6,832 nucleotides of DNA from the NCBI GenBank assembly GCA_030039655.1, contig JASHVC010000709.1:1-6832 (forward strand). Direction: 5' to 3'. Below the pieces are notes generated by a model. It made no database searches and was not told the origin of the DNA. It worked only from the letters and a program-made list of their open reading frames with translations. The stretch comes from Xanthobacteraceae bacterium. GTDB lineage: Bacteria; Pseudomonadota; Alphaproteobacteria; Rhizobiales; Xanthobacteraceae. Position numbers and translations under genes: made by a program. Positions 5,613 to 6,832 of this stretch are shown here, piece after piece. The first letter of the stretch is position 1. Each line of letters opens with the position of its first letter.

Positions 5613-6503
5613 CTATCGTTGGCTCGGGGGCGCCGTTACAAAAACAGGCGCGTCCGATGACGAATTTGGGCTGCCGGACCGAGCCACAACAGGAGTGCCT
5701 TTCTGCTGCCGGTACGGTGGCGGCGCAGATTGGAAAACAACAGGCTCCTCAACCTTCTGATTCCGGCCAGCTGATTGAACGCGTGTTTGCGGTCTCACCG
5801 GCACCGTCGCGGGCGCCTTTGGTGCGGATTCGAAAACGACGGGCTCCTCAGCCTTTGAATTCGGGCCGGCAAATTGAACGCGCGCTTGCGGTCTGACAGC
5901 TATTTTTGCGGGCTCTCTTACGGCGACATGCCGGCGCTGCAGCGTAGAGTGCGCGGCTTTGCGCGGCGCCTCCGGCTCTTGCGTCATGTGATCGGGCACG
6001 GTGTTGGTCACTTCGGGCTGAACTTGAGCCGCGGGCTCGGCGGCACCGACAACTGCGGCGGGGGCCGCGCCTTCCGCCGGCGCTGCCGCTTCTTCAGTTG
6101 CGCCTTGCTGTGGAGCAAGGGGCGTTTCCACCGTCTGCACATCTGGCATTGCCGGCGGCGCTTGTATGACCGGCGTGCCCACTACGTTGCCTGTGACGAC
6201 AACCCAGGTGACGGTTCGTTCGATCACGTCATGGCGGACGACGGGAGTGAGTGGCGGAAGATCCGCGGCGCCATGGATCTGCGTCTCACTTAACCAGAAG
6301 CGGGAACCGAACGGCGCGCCCCACGGCGCTGTCGTGTTTGATGGCGCAGCAGTCTCCGCCGTGAGTTGCACAGGTGCGGCCGCCCGTATCTGGGAAAGCG
6401 GCTCATGGTTGACGCGGAAAGCGGCAAAGACGCCGAATCCAAAACTCAGTGCGACGACCGAGACGAACAGCGCCACGATCTGCAGCCGGACATTCGGAAG
6501 CAT
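5613..6503 (-). CDS. Conserved hypothetical membrane-anchored Pro/Ala-rich protein with 33-residue tandem repeats
   Basis: I do not recognise a named domain in this 296-residue protein. Residues 5-29 form one hydrophobic segment after a short basic start (MLPNVR), followed by FRVNHEPL. The rest is probably periplasmic, held by a signal anchor. From memory the N-terminal MLPNVRLQIVAL...FRVNHEPL occurs in uncharacterised Bradyrhizobiaceae proteins. A more ordered block (FGSRFWLSE to TWVVVTGNVVG, about 65-109) precedes a long Ala/Pro/Glu-rich, probably disordered stretch (115-185). The C-terminal third has a tandem repeat: VRPQARVQFAGPNSKAEEPV... at 203-228, VRPQTRVQSAGRNQKVEEPV... at 236-261, and a decayed copy ending APVFVTAP at 272-292. 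ATG 6503 is preceded by GAGG with a 4-base spacer. The gene is real on composition and reading-frame grounds; its function is unknown, perhaps a wall-spanning or scaffold role given the neighbouring L,D-transpeptidase. Confidence 0.75.
   Translation of the reverse strand: MLPNVRLQIVALFVSVVALSFGFGVFAAFRVNHEPLSQIRAAAPVQLTAETAAPSNTTAPWGAPFGSRFWLSETQIHGAADLPPLTPVVRHDVIERTVTWVVVTGNVVGTPVIQAPPAMPDVQTVETPLAPQQGATEEAAAPAEGAAPAAVVGAAEPAAQVQPEVTNTVPDHMTQEPEAPRKAAHSTLQRRHVAVREPAKIAVRPQARVQFAGPNSKAEEPVVFESAPKAPATVPVRPQTRVQSAGRNQKVEEPVVFQSAPPPYRQQKGTPVVARSGSPNSSSDAPVFVTAPPSQR
5722..5798 (-). repeat. In-frame tandem repeat, copy 2
   Basis: It matches 5821-5897 at an offset of exactly 99 bp without gaps; I count 61 of 77 identical bases by hand. 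It encodes residues 236-261 of the anchored protein. Confidence 0.85.
5821..5897 (-). repeat. In-frame tandem repeat, copy 1
   Basis: The partner of 5722-5798, encoding residues 203-228 of the anchored protein. The 99-bp period equals 33 codons, so the duplication kept the reading frame. A third, strongly diverged copy is visible only at protein level, encoded by about 5628-5690. Confidence 0.85.
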
Positions 6504-6750
6504 TCGACCTCGCAGGACGCCAGTACGATCCGCGGAATCGCACCACGCAATACAATGGATGGATCGTCACCAGGCAGCTGACTTGGCGTCGAACCACACG
6601 GGAAGCCGACGCAAAGCCTGAACCGAATTCAACATCTACGACATTAGCCGAGTCGCTGAAAAGCCGGCGCAAAAAGGAAATCACAAAAATTTGGCCGGCG
6701 TCCCACGCCCGTCCAGGGGAATTGGCCCAAAATTCCTCCGGAACTGCACC
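6504..6750. other. Intergenic region upstream of the anchored protein gene
   Basis: This 247-bp stretch separates the stop of the partial gene at the right edge from ATG 6503. It should contain the anchored protein's promoter, but I find no convincing -35/-10 pair. An open frame on the minus strand (6403-6684, GTG start) spans it but overlaps the anchored protein's N-terminus and lacks a ribosome binding site, so I treat it as non-coding. Confidence 0.5.
6685..6736 (-). terminator. Candidate terminator of the partial gene at the right edge
   Basis: Two stems follow the stop at 6751: GGAATT/AATTCC (6718-6723 with 6731-6736, 7-base loop) and GGCGT/ACGCC (6697-6701 with 6705-6709, 3-base loop). 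On the minus strand the second is followed, after seven bases, by TTTTT (6689-6685). The distance between stem and T-run is longer than ideal, so this is only a possible intrinsic terminator. Confidence 0.35.
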
Positions 6751-6832
6751 TCAGTGGCTGATCGGGCCCTGTGACGCCGCCGTAGCCGGCATGGAACCGG
6801 GCAGCACTACCACCCGTGTGCCGAGCTGCACT
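6751..6832 (-). CDS. C-terminal end of an unidentified protein, start outside window
   Basis: The last 26 codons are visible in the frame ending at TGA 6753-6751: a VQLGTRVVVLPGSMP stretch followed by a short Ala/Ser/Gln tail ending in PISH. A Gly-Thr-Arg then a hydrophobic Val/Leu strand then a small-residue tail looks like the natural end of a protein rather than chance. It is compatible with an exported enzyme, but too little is visible to name a family. It is on the same strand as the genes that follow it. A second minus-strand frame is also open across this short stretch, which limits certainty. Confidence 0.5.
   Translation of the reverse strand, partial: VQLGTRVVVLPGSMPATAASQGPISH

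Noticed and set aside
6403..6684. Minus-strand frame starting MISFLRRLF upstream of the anchored protein
   Set aside because: It overlaps the N-terminus of the anchored protein by about 100 bases, begins at GTG with no ribosome binding site, and its later part is typical shadow sequence. A short leader peptide cannot be fully excluded.
1..6832. A new defence or mobile multigene system
   Set aside because: Nearly all genes belong to known housekeeping or envelope families, composition looks even by eye, and there are no integrase, transposase, nuclease or toxin motifs.

Overview
The window is GC-rich chromosomal DNA that looks like an alphaproteobacterium of the order Rhizobiales, probably near Bradyrhizobium/Rhodopseudomonas/Xanthobacteraceae. 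The basis is high GC at third codon positions, an intergenic compound palindrome of the GTCATGxCCGGG type that I recall as abundant in those genomes, and the style of the L,D-transpeptidase and the proline/alanine-rich envelope protein. The genus is inference from memory; no database search was possible.

Layout. At the left edge is the 5' part of an exported GlcG/HbpS-family (DUF336) gene on the minus strand. It is divergent from msrA (520-1176, +), which is followed in the same direction by a UPF0114/YqhA-type membrane protein (1292-1807, +). This short plus-strand block converges on a dienelactone hydrolase gene (1983-2660, -). A 91-bp compound inverted repeat lies between the two 3' ends. 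From 1983 rightwards every gene is on the minus strand. In transcription order these are: the last codons of an unidentified gene (6751-6832), an anchored proline/alanine-rich protein with a 33-residue tandem repeat (5613-6503), an LLM-class flavin monooxygenase of the YhbW type (4455-5474), an exported YkuD L,D-transpeptidase (2844-4277) and the dienelactone hydrolase. Gaps of about 140-250 bp, several holding hairpins, suggest separate transcription units rather than one tight operon.

Function. The content is mostly housekeeping or envelope upkeep: repair of oxidised methionine (MsrA), peptidoglycan cross-linking (YkuD protein), flavin-dependent oxidation, ester/lactone hydrolysis, and two membrane proteins of unknown role. 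Nothing links them into one pathway beyond a loose oxidative-stress and cell-envelope theme. I see no transposase, phage gene, CRISPR array, tRNA, rRNA or toxin-antitoxin pair, and no convincing new multigene system. The points most worth a second look are the compound palindrome at 1869-1959, a near-perfect 15-bp hairpin upstream of the L,D-transpeptidase, a degenerate second YkuD-like module inside that enzyme, the in-frame 99-bp duplication in the anchored protein, and three successive minus-strand genes that appear to start at TTG or GTG.
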